From: Edolisoma coerulescens
Lineage: Eukaryota; Chordata; Aves; Passeriformes; Campephagidae
Reading direction: 5' to 3'
DNA: 64,000 bases
NCBI GenBank assembly: GCA_013397115.1
Contig: VWZW01002461.1
Location: 71,402 to 135,401 of the forward strand
Shown: positions 32,786 to 45,200 of the stretch, piece after piece
Layout: every line of letters begins with the position of its first letter
How positions within the stretch are numbered: position 1 is the stretch's first letter
The notes under the pieces: generated by a model
What the model saw: the letters and a program-made list of their open reading frames with translations, nothing else
Told to the model about the DNA's origin: nothing
Databases searched by the model: none
Program-made: the position numbers and the translations under genes

Positions 32786-34435
32786 CTTATGGATCAAACC
32801 ATGAAATCTGGCCCCTGAGAAGCCTGTGCCACGGTTAGGGCTCACCTGAGCTGCCAGAACAAGGCATCTGCTCCCCCTTAAAAGACTTAACAGAGGTGTG
32901 TGCACATCTGGCTTGATGGTGCCCAAACCAGCAGCATTGAAGCCAGAAAAGCTGTTTCATGGCCAGCAGCTGAAACAGCCTTTACTCCACTAGTGCTGGG
33001 GCTCCGTGTAAGGGACAAAGCATGACCTGGTGGCTCCCTCGCCCTCCCCGATGAGCAGAGTGGTCACAATTCAGAGGATCTTAGCAAGGCCTCAGGAGTC
33101 TCTGCAGTGTTTCAGGGCTGCAGTGTTTCTCTGTGCTGGCTCAAATTTTACTTGGGAACAGGTTATCTGTCAAACATGGGTGGCAGAGAGCTGAAAATAG
33201 GACCAGTCTGACTACCAGCAGGGGGACCTAAAACGCACAGACACAGCCAAAGACATGGTGATCTTGAGGGACTGCGATTTGCTCTCTGTTTTGTTAAACC
33301 AACTCTATAATCAGCGGGGCTACTGGGTGGAAGGCCAGCGTGGCAGCGTGAGAGTCTGTCCTGCCAGCACTGCTGAGCTGTCTAAATGCAGCTTTTTTTG
33401 TGCAGAGGACTAAGCCCTGGCTGTTGTGGGGTGGTGGGGGTTTTTTTGTTTGTTTTTGGCTTTTGTTGAGGTTGGGGTTTTTTCAGCTCCATTATACAAA
33501 TTTAGACTCCTTCCTTCTTTTGAATTGGATTTTTTTGTGCAGTAACCACCTGGTATTTATGAGACTCTGCCGTCAGTCTCTGAGCTGTCAGTGGAGGCAG
33601 TGTATGATGGCAATAGGCTAGCCATGCCCCTATTTCATGGAACACCCTGCTGCCTGTGGTCCCAGTTTCAGCAGTTACTGTGTGAAATTGCTTAAGCTCT
33701 AATAGAATGTTGCATCTCCCTGTGTTTAACTCAGTGCAGGAAAGAAAAAAAAAAGAACCAAATCACTCTGTTGCACCTGCTGCTTGGGGAGGCTTATTGC
33801 AAACTGTGGTATTGAATTTCAGCATGGCCAGTGAAAAACTGGAGCTGGGACTGGATCCAGGCTTCAGTGTCTGGGAGCTGCTTGCTAGGGAAGGAGCAAA
33901 TTATCTGGTGATCTCCCCTGCAAGGAGACACCTCAGTAAAGTGAGAGCCTGCACTCTGGCTGAGGAAACCGCTGTGATAGCTGGTGCTTGTCACCTCCCC
34001 CTGATTTACCATTCATTTTGCAGAGATAATCGTGGCTTTCTGATGAGGATTATGTCTTTCACAGTCAGCCTCCCTGGGGTTAGAGGAAAAAGGAGAATTT
34101 GTGCAGATAAGCAGACATCCCCATGATACCCAGACTGGTCTGTGGACTGAAAGTCCTGTCGAAGCTGTTCCTGGCGTCTGATGCAGCAGAATATGTTGCA
34201 GAGCAGCAGAGGCAGACCTTGTGCTGACAGAGCAAGGAAACTCTGACACTGTGCCTCTCTTCTCATATGGTTTACGTGCAAAGTACTCACCTTCTGGCTA
34301 AAAGGGGATTTGAAAATGTTGGCTACAACATGCAGGGGATAATAAAGCTGTTGGTGAGCTTGCACCAGATACAATTCTTTCAGTGGTTTGACACAATCAG
34401 CATTTGAAACACATCAGCTGGCAGTGATGTCTGTC
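32786..34435. other. Intergenic spacer or extended 3' UTR
   Basis: About 1.6 kb with no CR1, exon or RNA gene that I recognise. A T/G-rich run lies at about 33427-33484. Confidence 0.6.
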
Positions 34436-34530
34436 TTACGTCACTCCTGATTTTGTAAAATAATTGTTTTTTTAAATAAAAAGAGACTATTGGGATGATA
34501 GAGTCCTTGGCGCTCCGTTAATTGACGTAA
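34436..34530. promoter_or_regulatory. Two inverted CRE-like sites upstream of the CpG island
   Basis: TTACGTCA at 34436-34443 and TGACGTAA at 34523-34530 are reverse complements, about 80 bp apart. TGACGTAA is a known variant of the cAMP response element bound by CREB/ATF-type factors. They lie roughly 240-340 bp upstream of the candidate first exon. Function is inferred. Confidence 0.45.
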
Positions 34531-34749
34531 GGAGTTTACAGCCAGAAGTGCACGGGGGGATGGTGGTCTGTGGGACAACGGATCTGAGACGGCAACACTT
34601 TTCATCCGGTATCCTGATGCGGGAAGCACACAAATTCCCAAAATTTTCCATCCTGGCTGGGATATTTTAAGAGGAAACTTAGAGGAAACGTCAGACATCC
34701 TTAGGCGGAGGACCCGGTGGGGGCGGGCAGCGTCGAGAGCCCGCCCCGT

Positions 34750-34786
34750 GGACGGGCTGTAAACAGCGGAGCGATGCGGGCGAGCG
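34750..34786 (+). other. Candidate first exon of the downstream gene
   Basis: Within the CpG island, GATGCGGGCGAGCG is followed by the consensus donor GTAAGG (34787). The ATG at 34774 would start a peptide of M-R-A-S and a split codon, but the exon may equally be untranslated. The left boundary is arbitrary. No partner exon is recognised in the next 29 kb. Confidence 0.35.
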
Positions 34787-34820
34787 GTAAGGGACGGTGT
34801 CAGGGCGGGCGGGACAGAGA

Positions 34821-34857
34821 GGGGATTGTGCGGGGATTGTGCGGGGACTGTGCGGGG
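34821..34857 (+). repeat. 11-bp tandem repeat forming a G-quadruplex motif
   Basis: Four GGGG runs separated by three 7-base loops (ATTGTGC twice, ACTGTGC once) form three 11-bp tandem copies plus a final G run. This fits the G3+N1-7 quadruplex rule on the + (non-template) strand, just after the putative first donor. Confidence 0.75.
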
Positions 34858-35171
34858 AGGAGCGGGGTCGCGGCCCCTCGTGTGCGCGGTGCTCTGCTTG
34901 GCTCCCCGCGGGAGGTCAAACCGTGTGTCATCGTCTGTGCCGTGTCTGAAAATTACAATTTAGTCTTTTATGAAGCTCTCGTATTTCATAGATATGTCAA
35001 AAATTAATCCTTGAAATAGATTCTGGATTTTGTTTTCACCCCCCTCCCTTTTTTCCTCCTCATTATTCCATAATATAAATATTCACAGTTTGAACATTGT
35101 TTTGCTGTTGTGCCTGTACTTGCCACCCCGCTGGGCTGCACTTCAGGGGTCGAGAATGAGAATGCTCTGAT

Positions 35172-35342
35172 GGTGTTGAGGCACTGGAACAGGTGGCCCA
35201 GAGAAGCTGTGGATGCCCCATCCCTGGGAGTGCTCAAGGCCAGGTTGGATGGGGCTCTGAGCAACCTGGTCTAGTGGGAGGGGTGGGGAACAAGATGATC
35301 TTTAAGATCTCTTCCAGTGTAAACCATTCCATGATTCTTTGA
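35172..35342 (+). mobile_element. CR1 LINE 3' fragment, sense
   Basis: GTTGAGGCACTGGAACAGGT, GGCCCAGAGAAGCTGTGGAT, TGGGGCTCTGAGCAACCTGG and a final TTTAAGATCTCTTCCAGTGT before CCATTCCATGATTCTTTG: a 170-bp truncated CR1. Confidence 0.93.
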
Positions 35343-38300
35343 TAACCAGTGATGACATGGTTCTTCTTACACCGCAGCAGAGGAGAGCTTAGAACACCTT
35401 CCCTGTCCCCTGAATCCACAGGGTGACACTGAGCAGCCTCTGTCCCTAATACCATGGAGCAGCAGGTGTATTTGGGCAGAGACACCTCAAGGGTGTTTTC
35501 CATTGCTAACTGCAACACCTGCATTCCTTCCTGGCTGCCTGGTAGCTCTCTCTCTGCCTGTGTGCATCCACACAACTCTCTCCCACTGACCTGTAGCCTG
35601 GAAGTCCTTACTCATGGGCAGCTCTTAGGAAATAGGAGGGCAGAAGAGCACTACATGCTTGCCCTGGGCTCTCCAACTGGATACTCAGCAAAGTCTGTTG
35701 TATGAATGGAGACATTTCAGTAATGATCCATGCTAATTACCAGCTGGAACAAAAACAGGAGCATAAGGGACCTCTTGGATATCTGGGCACGAGCACTGTA
35801 TCCTCTAACCCCATCAGACCACTGATAAAATTCATCCTCAATCCAGGCGTTCCAGTTGGAAAGCTTCCTGTCCTAACGGCTGATTTTTCTCTCTCTCTAA
35901 TTTTCAACCTAAATGTGTTCACTGCATTTATTCTCTTGTTGTCGTGCCAGCATTATACTTTTGCTTCAGCAGTTTTGTTTGTCTCCTGTGATATATTTAG
36001 ACAGCAATCCTATCCGCTCTCTGCCTACATTTGGCTAGGCTAAACAAGCCAGGCTCTTAAGTTTCTTCTTGTTTGATAGGTTTTCTGTTTCCCTCAGGCC
36101 CTTTCTGCACCTGTTCGTTTGAGTTTATCATTTTTAAATGTGGGTGACCAGAATTTTTTTTGCATGATGCTTCTTTTATCAGTGCCTATACAATAGCTCT
36201 GGTATTTCGCTGCCTCGCCTAGACTGTGTTTGCTTTTCTTACAGCCTCATCATCTCTGTGAAGTTTAACATAGTTTTAGTGGTTATTTTTCCTAATTTTA
36301 TTACGAATATGCATAATTGCTAGCTAAATTGGGTTAGCTACATAAATACCTCTCCTCTCATGCCTGACAACATGAGGAGCTGAAGTCATCACAGCATGTC
36401 TGCGCATGCTGATGCTTTAAACTGGTGCCTTGTCCTCAGGGGCAAGCTTTCTCTATGAGGGCTGGCAAGGACATTTTGCTTCATCTCCTGATGTGTTGGC
36501 TGATGTAAATGTGCTGGAGTGAGGGAGCTGCCATTTTTCCCAACAATAAGTATGGGGCTGAGTTCCCAGCCACAGCTCCCAGACAGCTCTGTCCCAGTCC
36601 CTGTGATAAAGGTCTGTGTTGCTGCAGGGCTGGATGTGATGAAGGGCTCAAAAGAAGGGCACAGAGCCCTGCAGCCTGGACTTGACCTCTGAGTGCTTTT
36701 GGCCATATCTGCAGCACAGCTACTCTTCGGTTTTTCCAAACCTAGTCTTCTGCTGGCCTACTTCTTGTAATTCATTTAGAAGTAGAGAGTGTTCTTTCTC
36801 TTCCTGGCACTGTAGAGAAGCCACCTCCCTCCCATCACTCCCAGCATGAAGGGAAGTGGTTTCCATACCCCTGTCTCTTTCCCCAGCCTGCCTCTCCTCT
36901 CCAGCTGGGTGGAGCTGACTGTACTGAGCTGTCAGCTCCTGCTTTTCCACACAACGCTGAGCCCTCTGCCAGACTCTTCAGCTATAAATGGATCTCGACT
37001 TTTCCAGCCCCCACTCTCAACACTAAGAGATGTTGTGGGATATCGGAGCTGGGCCAGGCTTCCTCTGAATTAGGAAAACATATGACCCAGCCGCTCGCTT
37101 TTTTAGGTTCTCTGTAAGCATCGTGCCTGGCTTTGGGGGAGCTGAGTGTACCCTGGTGAGGGCTGTGCTGCTGAATTCCTTGGGTGCACTGCGAGAGCAA
37201 CTCTTCCCAGACCTGAGTGTGCGGCTGGGCCAGGCCTGCAGGTGCCATCCCCAGCCCCACACGTCACCCCACAAACACAGCGCCGTCTGATCTGAGCGCT
37301 GTGTCTCCGGGGAAGGCCAGTGTTTTTGTTACTGCCTGCATCCTGCCTCCACGTCCGAATCAGGCACTTCATAAAAGAACCTGGCTTTTGGACACAATGA
37401 GCAATTCTGTTTGCCTCCCTTAACTTTGGGAGGCAAACTTTTTATGGTGGGGATCCTGAGGTGTTTTAAGCTTTATTGCATTATGGCTCCTCTGCGAGGC
37501 AGGGAGCATCAATATCTCCTCGTTCGCCAGGGAGCTGGGGCCTGAAGTATGCACACCAAGGTGACTCAGGGAGTCAGTAGCTGCCCTGGATTTTAAATGG
37601 AAGTCTTTTGTGTCAAGTGCTACCCTCCATCAGCCCTGCGGGCATCCAGGCCATTCATTCCATGTAGAGTACAGGTCTGTATTTAGAAAACTAATTTGTA
37701 CTCTCATGTTGAAAAATTGCAGTCTGAAAGTCTCCTAGTTAGTGTGCTTTGTAGAAGCTGCTGGGCAAGGTTCCAGTCTGGTGACCTTTTGCTGGCAGCA
37801 GTGGGTTTGCATCCTTTTGACTTAGACAGCAACACCTAGAGCAGCTGCTTCAGAGGCTTCCTTACCTCCTGGCAGTCGTCCCTCAGAAACCTTCAGGCTG
37901 TGGAAAAGGGATCATAGAATATTCAGAAGGTGCAAGCCTGGTTTATGGCTGTGCAGTATTCTGTCTGCAGTTCTGCTTCTGGTTCAGTTTTTGCTGTGGC
38001 AGCAGATGCTGTCTGACACATCTTCCTGCTCACAATGCCTGGTATCCTGCATTTTCCCAACTCAGTGGCTTGGTTGTGTTGCCTTTTGGATGGATCAATG
38101 CATCTGTTGATGGGGCAGTGTTTGATGGACAATGTGCAGGAATAATCTGTTCTTTATTTTCATGTGAGTTGGAGAATGTTATATCCCAGACCATGATATT
38201 ACATAGGGCTTATAGTTCATTAAAACCTCATTTCTGTCTCCCTTCTGGGATTGTGAGCAGTATTTTGTACAGATGAGGGATAGACGAAGTGCTCCTTCAC

Positions 38301-39043
38301 CCTTTTCCACTCCATGCCTGGGCTTTGAGCTCTGGGAATATATGAAATGAAGATACTGTGTGTAGTTGTAGCTTCCTGATGCTTTTTCCTGTGGTAACCT
38401 CTGCTGCAGCTGGGACAGGCATCAGATCCTGCTGGTTTGCTGGCACAGCTTGGAGTGCTTCAGGTTAAACTTGGCTGTGAGGAGTCAGGTGAAACTTGGC
38501 TGTGAGGAGTTCTTCTGCTTGTAGTGTCTCTCCCAGATGTTCAGGGAGGCTGGCTGTCCCCAGTTCTTTTTGGCCTTATGTAATCTGCCTTCCACTGAAC
38601 ACTTAATTCCCAGTTCTTCACCAAAGCCCTGGACTCAGAGCAGGGTATTTTCTGAGGTTTGCCAGCTCTAGGTCTCTGTTGTTCTGATTCTGGAACATGA
38701 AGCCTGGTTCAGGTTTTGCTGCTGATACCTGCTGCTCACCTGAAGCCCACAGTTTCTCCCCCTCCTCTTCTCATTCTGGTGTGTGTTTGCCTGGACTGCT
38801 TTCCACAACTCACATCTCTTGTGCCTGGGCTGAGTGTTTGGTGAGCATATTTGTAGTCCTTAAGCATTGATGTGGACTCTGCACTTCCATCTGACTCCTC
38901 ATCTGGGCCATGGGTGGGAGTGCACCTCAGCCACCCAACACTGCAGGCTCTTTCAGGGATCCTTGGCAGAATGATGATGGTGCTGAATCATATTTTCAAT
39001 TAAAGCTTTATTTTCTTTACAGGTTCCTGGTGGCCAGGAAAGG
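35343..39043. other. Non-coding tract, no gene recognised
   Basis: About 3.7 kb of mixed composition. The only structure seen is a short tandem duplication of a unit of about 24 bp (AAACTTGGCTGTGAGGAGT twice) at about 38462-38512. Open frames are short and show no domains. Confidence 0.6.
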
Positions 39044-39082
39044 TAGAATGGTTTGGAATGGAAGGGCCTAAAAGATTATGTA
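39044..39082 (-). mobile_element. Possible CR1 3'-end remnant, antisense
   Basis: GTAGAATGGTTTGGAATGGA then AGGGCCTAAAAGATTATG resembles the reverse complement of a CR1 3' end. It is short and diverged. Confidence 0.5.
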
Positions 39083-39569
39083 GCATTCCTGGTCACTGTG
39101 CTTGGAGCACTCCTTGTCAAATGCTGTGCTTTGCAGGGCATCAGAGCTCTGGTGCCTGCAGTGCTTGGTCCCACAGGTTTGGAAGACATGTGAAGACTAT
39201 AATATTCCAGTGATTCTAAGTTAGGGTGGTTGCTTTGAAAACTTCTTGAGGAATTACAGGAGCATCTTGCAGAACTATTAGCATGATAAAACAGCAAAGG
39301 GGTGACCATGCTGATAAATGCCACATGTAATGGTGACTTGCAAACAGTTTCTCACTGCCTGCAACAAGCCATTTGGAGTCACTGTGGGTTGTTACCTGAG
39401 CACATCAGTTAAATGTTCAGCTGTAGCCAAAAAAGGCAGATCTCACACTAGAAACAAAAACTGCTGGTATATATTCTTGTATACTAGATATACATGTTGT
39501 GCCTGCATCGTGGGTACCACATACCAGCTGGTCACCCTCTTTCAAAAAGAGTAACACAGACCTGGAAAT

Positions 39570-39930
39570 AATAGAAGTGGAATGGGGATGATTAAGGGAC
39601 TGGGATAGCTTCTGTAGGAAGAGAGATTCAACAAGCAAAAGTAGATGTTACTGGGAAAGAGCAAAGGTCTATAATATAGTGTTCAGCAGGGAGAAGTTGA
39701 GTAAAGAATGACCTTAATAAACTTTGCTATTTCTCACAGCGCAGAGGAAGTGCATCCAGCAAAATAATTTATTAGACAGGAGGTTAAGGAAGTCCTTTTT
39801 CAACACAGTTGATTTGTGGAACATGTTGCTACGAGATGGCATGAAAACTGAAAATACACACAGATTCCAAAAGGAACCAGACACCTCAATGGCAGAGATA
39901 TGTTTCAGTGTCTGTGAAACGTGACGGTCA
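39570..39930 (+). mobile_element. Ancient CR1-like LINE fragment, sense
   Basis: GGGGATGATTAAGGGACTGG, TATTTCTCACAGCGCAGAGG, AGTCCTTTTTCAACACAGTT and GATTTGTGGAACATGTTGCT follow, in the right order, the 3' region of old amniote CR1/L3-type elements (a block like GATTTGTGGAA..TTGCC..AAGATG). It is far more diverged than the other CR1 copies here. Confidence 0.6.
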
Positions 39931-42075
39931 GTGCGTGACCTCCAGCCCTGGGAGTTCCTGATTGTTGCAGGCTGGAAGAACGTGTCCTTAGGGGAGACCA
40001 CTCTGTGATTGCACTCAGTGAAATCACTCTGTGATTTTTATGTGCCAGTGCCACATTGTCAGGGATGGGGCACTAGACCAGAAGAATTCTTGGTGTAACC
40101 CACTGAGGTGGTTCTGGTTACCAGGGCATGCTGCAGCAGTGGGGTGAAAATGAACTGATTTGGTTTTGAGCACTTCTGCTCTCATGACACTCCTGTGGGA
40201 GGCACGCACAACTCGCCACAGATTTTCTTACCACTTTTATTAGCAAATCTGGACAGACTTTCAGAAGGGGACTGGTGCAGGCATGGCCCATCGGCTGGCT
40301 CGGTGTGCCAGGCACTGCTGTGGTTGTTGCAGAGTGTGCCAGCCCAGTGACCGCTGCCCTGCCAGGCAGGTGACATGCTTGGCATTAGCTGTCCAGTCCT
40401 GTCTTTGTTCCCTCTTGGCTTATGATTAAGATACGGTTTATGTCCTGATGGAACAAAGTCTGGATTCTTAGAGCCTCTTATTCACGTAACTGTGGGTGGT
40501 GTTGTTATCCATCCAAATGTCTTGTCCTACGGAAAGGGGAAAGAACAGGCTATTGAGAATTCTATTGCGAATTCCTTTATCCTTTCCAAGTCCTGTGTTG
40601 CAATTTCCTTCACAGTCTAAATAGCAAAACGTCTCCAGTGTCCCTCCACAGAGAACTGTTAAAGTTTGGAACTGCAAAGCCTTGAAAAGTCTATTTGCTG
40701 AAAATGAAGTCCTCATTTTAGGAGCATTAACAGCCACTATTACTTGCTGCTCACCCGGTGGAAAACTTACCAAATCAATATTTCTGGGGCTTTGGTTTGG
40801 TTTTTTGGGGGTTTTTTTTGTGGAAGCTGGCTGAGGCTGTAGCAAAAGCAAAAAGCAGTAATGGACATATTAATTTTGTCTGCCATTCAGCTTGCCGTGA
40901 GGGGATTCTTCACTGATTAAGCCTGATCATCGTATCACAGTGAGATTTTGGGAACACTGAACTCAGAATCCAGTCATCATTTTACTTCTGCCTTGTTCCT
41001 TGAACTCACGAGCATTAGAATGTTTGTGCCTCTTTCAGTGGGACAGATAAAGAGTTTTAAAGCCCAGTTCCCTGCTCCCTACAGAGAAGAAAAAATGTCT
41101 CCTGGCAGCCTCAAGCTGTTTTTAAACGAGACAAATGCCCATGGTGCCTGTCTGCCAGAGCCCCCCAGCCCTTACACCGAGTCCCTTTTTAGCACACTTC
41201 TCCATGCAGCTATATCTGGCTCCAGTTCTTTGCTCTGGGAACGTGACCTCATCGTTGTTTTGGTATTTCCAGTGATTCAGCCTGGTCCGGGGCAGGGAGG
41301 AGTCATTCCTGGTGCAGGCTGACAGGGTGTTTGTGCGTTTCTGGAATTCCAGAGCAGTGCAGCCTCAGCCCTTCCGCTGCTTTGACAGCTCGGCTGAGGC
41401 TGGGCTGGTGCACAGCATTCCTGCCTGGCAGATGGCCTGGGCGCAGCTGGTAGAGGGATTGATGCTCCTGCTTTTGGGGGTGATGGGGATCCCTGTCTTT
41501 GCAGGGTACCTGCTGTGGTGAAGGTGAAGAAAGCTGCGAGCAGTAGTTTGTATGTCGAGGGAAGCCACAAGGAATCTCTGCATTATGGGTGGGAAGAGGG
41601 TCCCACAGAATGCTCATTCCTGTTTACAGGCTGCCAGCATCCCATGACGAAATTAACTTTGCAACATCCACAGCAGCTTGGTAAGTGTTACGGTCCTTGT
41701 TTTTCAGGGGGGGAAACCGAGGCACCAGGCAGGGAAGTGGTCTGCTTGAGGTTTTTACACTGAGCTGGAGGTCCCTCACATCCTTACAGACCACACTTGC
41801 TTGAGAACTACAGGAACGCCTTGTTCTTCATTGCTGGTTTCACCCAGAGGTCACTGGTGTGAGCTATACGCCTGCCTGGCACGGGGCTTATGGGCAGTGC
41901 CTGCTGTGCTATGAAACGCCCTGAAACAGCTCCTTCCCAGCCTCTCCCTAAGGCCTTCCAAGGCTTGTTTAATGGGCAGTGGTTGACACCTGCAAACCTC
42001 TCCTCTGCTGCTGGTTCTAGTTGAAGGCACAGTGGAGGAAAAGCCCCTGAACCCTTTGACACCTTGCTTCTTAAC
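39931..42075. other. Non-coding tract, no gene recognised
   Basis: About 2.1 kb. The part around 41270-41520 is relatively GC-rich, but no splice-flanked coding frame with a recognisable domain is seen. Confidence 0.6.
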
Positions 42076-42211
42076 CATGAGATGAGCTCAGCTGGTTAGA
42101 GCATGGTGCTAGCAATTGTGGGTTCGATCCCTGAATGGGTCATTCACTTAAGGGTTGGACTTGATGGTCCTTGTGGGTCCCTTCCAACTGAGAATACTCT
42201 GTGATTCTGTG
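42076..42211 (+). mobile_element. tRNA-Ile-headed SINE with CR1 tail (TguSINE1-type)
   Basis: The head GATGAGCTCAGCTGGTTAGA then GCATGGTGCTA resembles tRNA-Ile. It has an RNA polymerase III A box (TGAGCTCAGCTGG, 42083-42095) and B box (GGTTCGATCCC, 42121-42131). The body GGTTGGACTTGATGGTCCTT, GTGGGTCCCTTCCAACTGAG and the ATTCTGTG end are CR1 3' sequence. This tRNA-Ile/CR1 chimera is the TguSINE1 architecture of passerines, mobilised by CR1 enzymes. The head lacks part of the anticodon arm, so it is not a functional tRNA gene. Confidence 0.9.
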
Positions 42212-45200
42212 CCAACCTAGTCCTTCTCCCCCACATTCCATATTTGGTGTAAATCCAGCTTCAGTACAGCATGTAAATTACTGTGAGATGGCAGGGAAAG
42301 AAGAATCCCGGCAGGAGGTACCAAACACATTGAGCTGGGGAGAGAGGGTAAGTCTCAAAGATGTGGAGAACCGGAGCCTGAGGAGAGGGCCTGGGCAACA
42401 GGAATGGGTCCAAGCAGGTGAGTGGAGCAACGCTCCAATCAGCCTTTCTCCCTGGCGTCATGGGCTGCTGTGGCTCTCTGCACCAGAGAAGGTGTAGGGC
42501 TGGGGCCGTCCCAGCTGGGGCGCAGGATGGGAAGCTGGATGGGTTTGCATTACTGCTAGCACGTACTGCATATGGAGCTTAGGAGTTGATGGAGAAATGT
42601 GGAATTGGCGGGTCTCCCCTCACTAGTGGTCACTTTGCCCCATGGCTTCCCCTGGCAGGCAGCTGCCCTCCCACCCCCCTGTCGGAGCAGGCAGGCAGTG
42701 GACACATCCCGCACAGCCCTGCCACGCTCTCCCCGCTTTCTGTGGCTGCTGTAAATGGCTCTCTGTAACACGAGCTGCATTTCTGCCATAGCCCTCTCCT
42801 GTGCGCATCTGTATTTACACTGGGGCTTTCATTAGCAATCTGGCCCTCGCCCTCGCTCCTCTCTCCTGCCCACACGCTCCCTGAGCGAGACCCTGGCACC
42901 GCTGTGCCTGACGAGGGGCAGGTGGCTGGCAGCGGGAGGAATTCCTCAGCCAGCTCCTGTCTGGAAGAAGTGCCTTGTCATCTTGCCTGTTGCCCGCCAT
43001 CCTGCATCAGCAGGGGAGCAGCCGGCAGAGACTCCCCGCAGCACGGCTCGCTGATCCCTGAGCCGGCACGGGGACAAGCTGGTTTTGCTTTGGATTATCG
43101 CTGGCTCTGCATGCTGTGTTCCTCCTGCGGCTCTCATGCCAGTGCTGCTGCACTCGGCTTCCAGCTGCGGTGAGCTGAGCCCACGTCCTGGGGAGGTTGT
43201 ATCTGCAGAAGGTAGGAGCTGATTCCTTCTGTTTGTTCTGCTAGAAGTAATGCGGCCAGTCCTGCCCCTGCCTTTACAGCATATGTCAATAAGTGGGTTT
43301 GTTTTGCATTGTTCTGTAGCTCTGATCGACAGCCAGTATGCTGCTCAGGTTGTAGCCTCTCTTGCAGGGAAAGAAGATGTATATATACATTTTATTTTTT
43401 ATCTACATACTGGAAAAATCAAACTTTGGATCCTTTTCTGCTTCAAGATGGAGTCTTCTCTGTCTTATCTGTTCTCATGCAGCATCCTGTGCATGTTCTC
43501 CAGGTCATGTCACCTGCTTCTTCAGGAGATGTGAGAGTAGAGAGCAGTCTGATGTGTCTTGGAAGAAAGGGGGAGGGAGGAGAAGCTCACTGAAGACAAA
43601 AATCAAGGAAGTTCAGTAGGCTCGGAAATGGCTTCAGAGAAGTTATTTTTAACCCAGAAAATCAGACAGGGGAAGAGCCTCCTTTCCTTGGATAGTCTCA
43701 AAAGCGTGGTTTGCTTTTGATTTTTTTTTTCCTTTAGTCCTTCAGGGCACGCTGTTTTGATATGGAAAGGCCTGAGGCTGCTACTGTCCCTAGGGATAAA
43801 GGACAGTCAGTCTGGTGCCTCCTTTCCAGCGAACCTTGCTGTCATTTAGTGCTTCACCTGCCCCCACCACTGCACACCTTTGCTGCTGCCACATCGGGAA
43901 AAGAGGTGATGACCAAGAAACCCGACCCCTGCTGGATTTCCCTGCAGCAGCCAAGGAGAGATAAAATAGGAAGGCATCAGCATTTTCTGTGTTTAGGCAC
44001 AACTGTTCCCTTTTTAGTTCACAGCAGCTGGGATGTGCGCTCAGCCATCCATCTTCCCCGAGCCTAATGTACCTGGGCTTCCCTCCCATATGGACAACAG
44101 TCTGTCTCCTCAGCAGGACAGACAGGGATACCAGGCCTCCTGCAGATGATGGGTCACTTCTGAGGACTAGCCCAAACAGCAAACCCTGTTTTAGGGCCCC
44201 ACTATATCCCTGTGAGGAGGATAAAGGGGTGCTCTAGCTTTCCCCAGCATATCCTGCGGTGCTGCCAGTGGGTGTATAAATAGTGCCCACAGTGTACTAT
44301 TTTGGTGACAAGCTCTTCCCAGGATTCATCCAAAGAGTTATGTGAGCAAGTGCTAAAAATAACACCAAGCCCTGCCCAAGTGTTGGCGTCATTTCAGCCA
44401 AAGTGTTGGGAATCTTCCATAGAGAGCAGCCTTGGACCCTTGGCAGGGGGCAGCAGGAGGGGGCCCAGCACGGCTTCCCGTATTTTCTTCCTCTTGCTGT
44501 CCTGCTGGCTACAGAGGACTGTGACCCTCAGCTTCAGCAGATGTGCTGGTCACCAAGAAGGTGTGAGACTTCCACTTCTAATTAGGTTATTTGCCACTGG
44601 GCTTTCCCTGTGTGTTCTGGGTATTATCGCTGGGTCTAATGAGAGGTACAGGAAATTTAATCTAGCTTTAATCTAGCCTGCTGCCAGGTCCCTGCTGGTG
44701 GCCAGAGCTCACTGCCTCATTAGAAGGTCTTGGTCTAATGGCATATGGAGTCATTCTGGTTCTGGGTTAGGTTTATCCTGAGGACTGGTAGCTGGAGATT
44801 AGTTTAACTGTGGAAAGGATATTAAATCTGTGTGTTGCATTATGGCTGTAGCTCTGCACATTCTTGCCATCCATATAAACATGAACGTTATCCCAAAATT
44901 CTGCCTTTTTTATGGTGCAGTTGGTGTCTATAACTGAGAACTGGACCACACAGCAAAGATACCTGGGGAGCCATGCTCCTTGAGCTGCGCAGCCAATGCA
45001 GGATGCACCATCCCACTGTGAAGCTGGAGCTGTGGTTTGTTTCCCTCAGGCTGGGTTTTGCTTGTTGCTGGTCAGGTTCTATGCTGCTTATGCAATTCAG
45101 CTACTCTCATACTACAACAGCATCATGCTGTGTGCTGAAAAGCAGGAGGCCTCACTGAGTCCTTGTGCTCAGTGTGTGAAGCCCGGAGCTCACAAAAATG

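Larger units (their letters stand above)
34690..34930 (+). promoter_or_regulatory. CpG island promoter with GC boxes
   Basis: A sharp rise in CpG density against an AT-rich background. GGGGGCGGGCAG and CCCGCCCCG are Sp1/KLF-type GC boxes at about 34717-34748. No TATA box is seen, as usual for CpG-island promoters. It lies about 2.8 kb after the flippase stop codon and is probably the promoter of the next gene on the + strand. Confidence 0.65.

Noticed and set aside
34717..35007. 96-codon open frame across the CpG island
   Set aside because: GC-rich open frame without recognisable domain; a strong splice donor inside it (34787) suggests only its first bases could be exon.
42076..42150. tRNA-Ile gene
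   Set aside because: The anticodon arm is incomplete and a CR1 tail is fused to the 3' side, so it is a SINE head.
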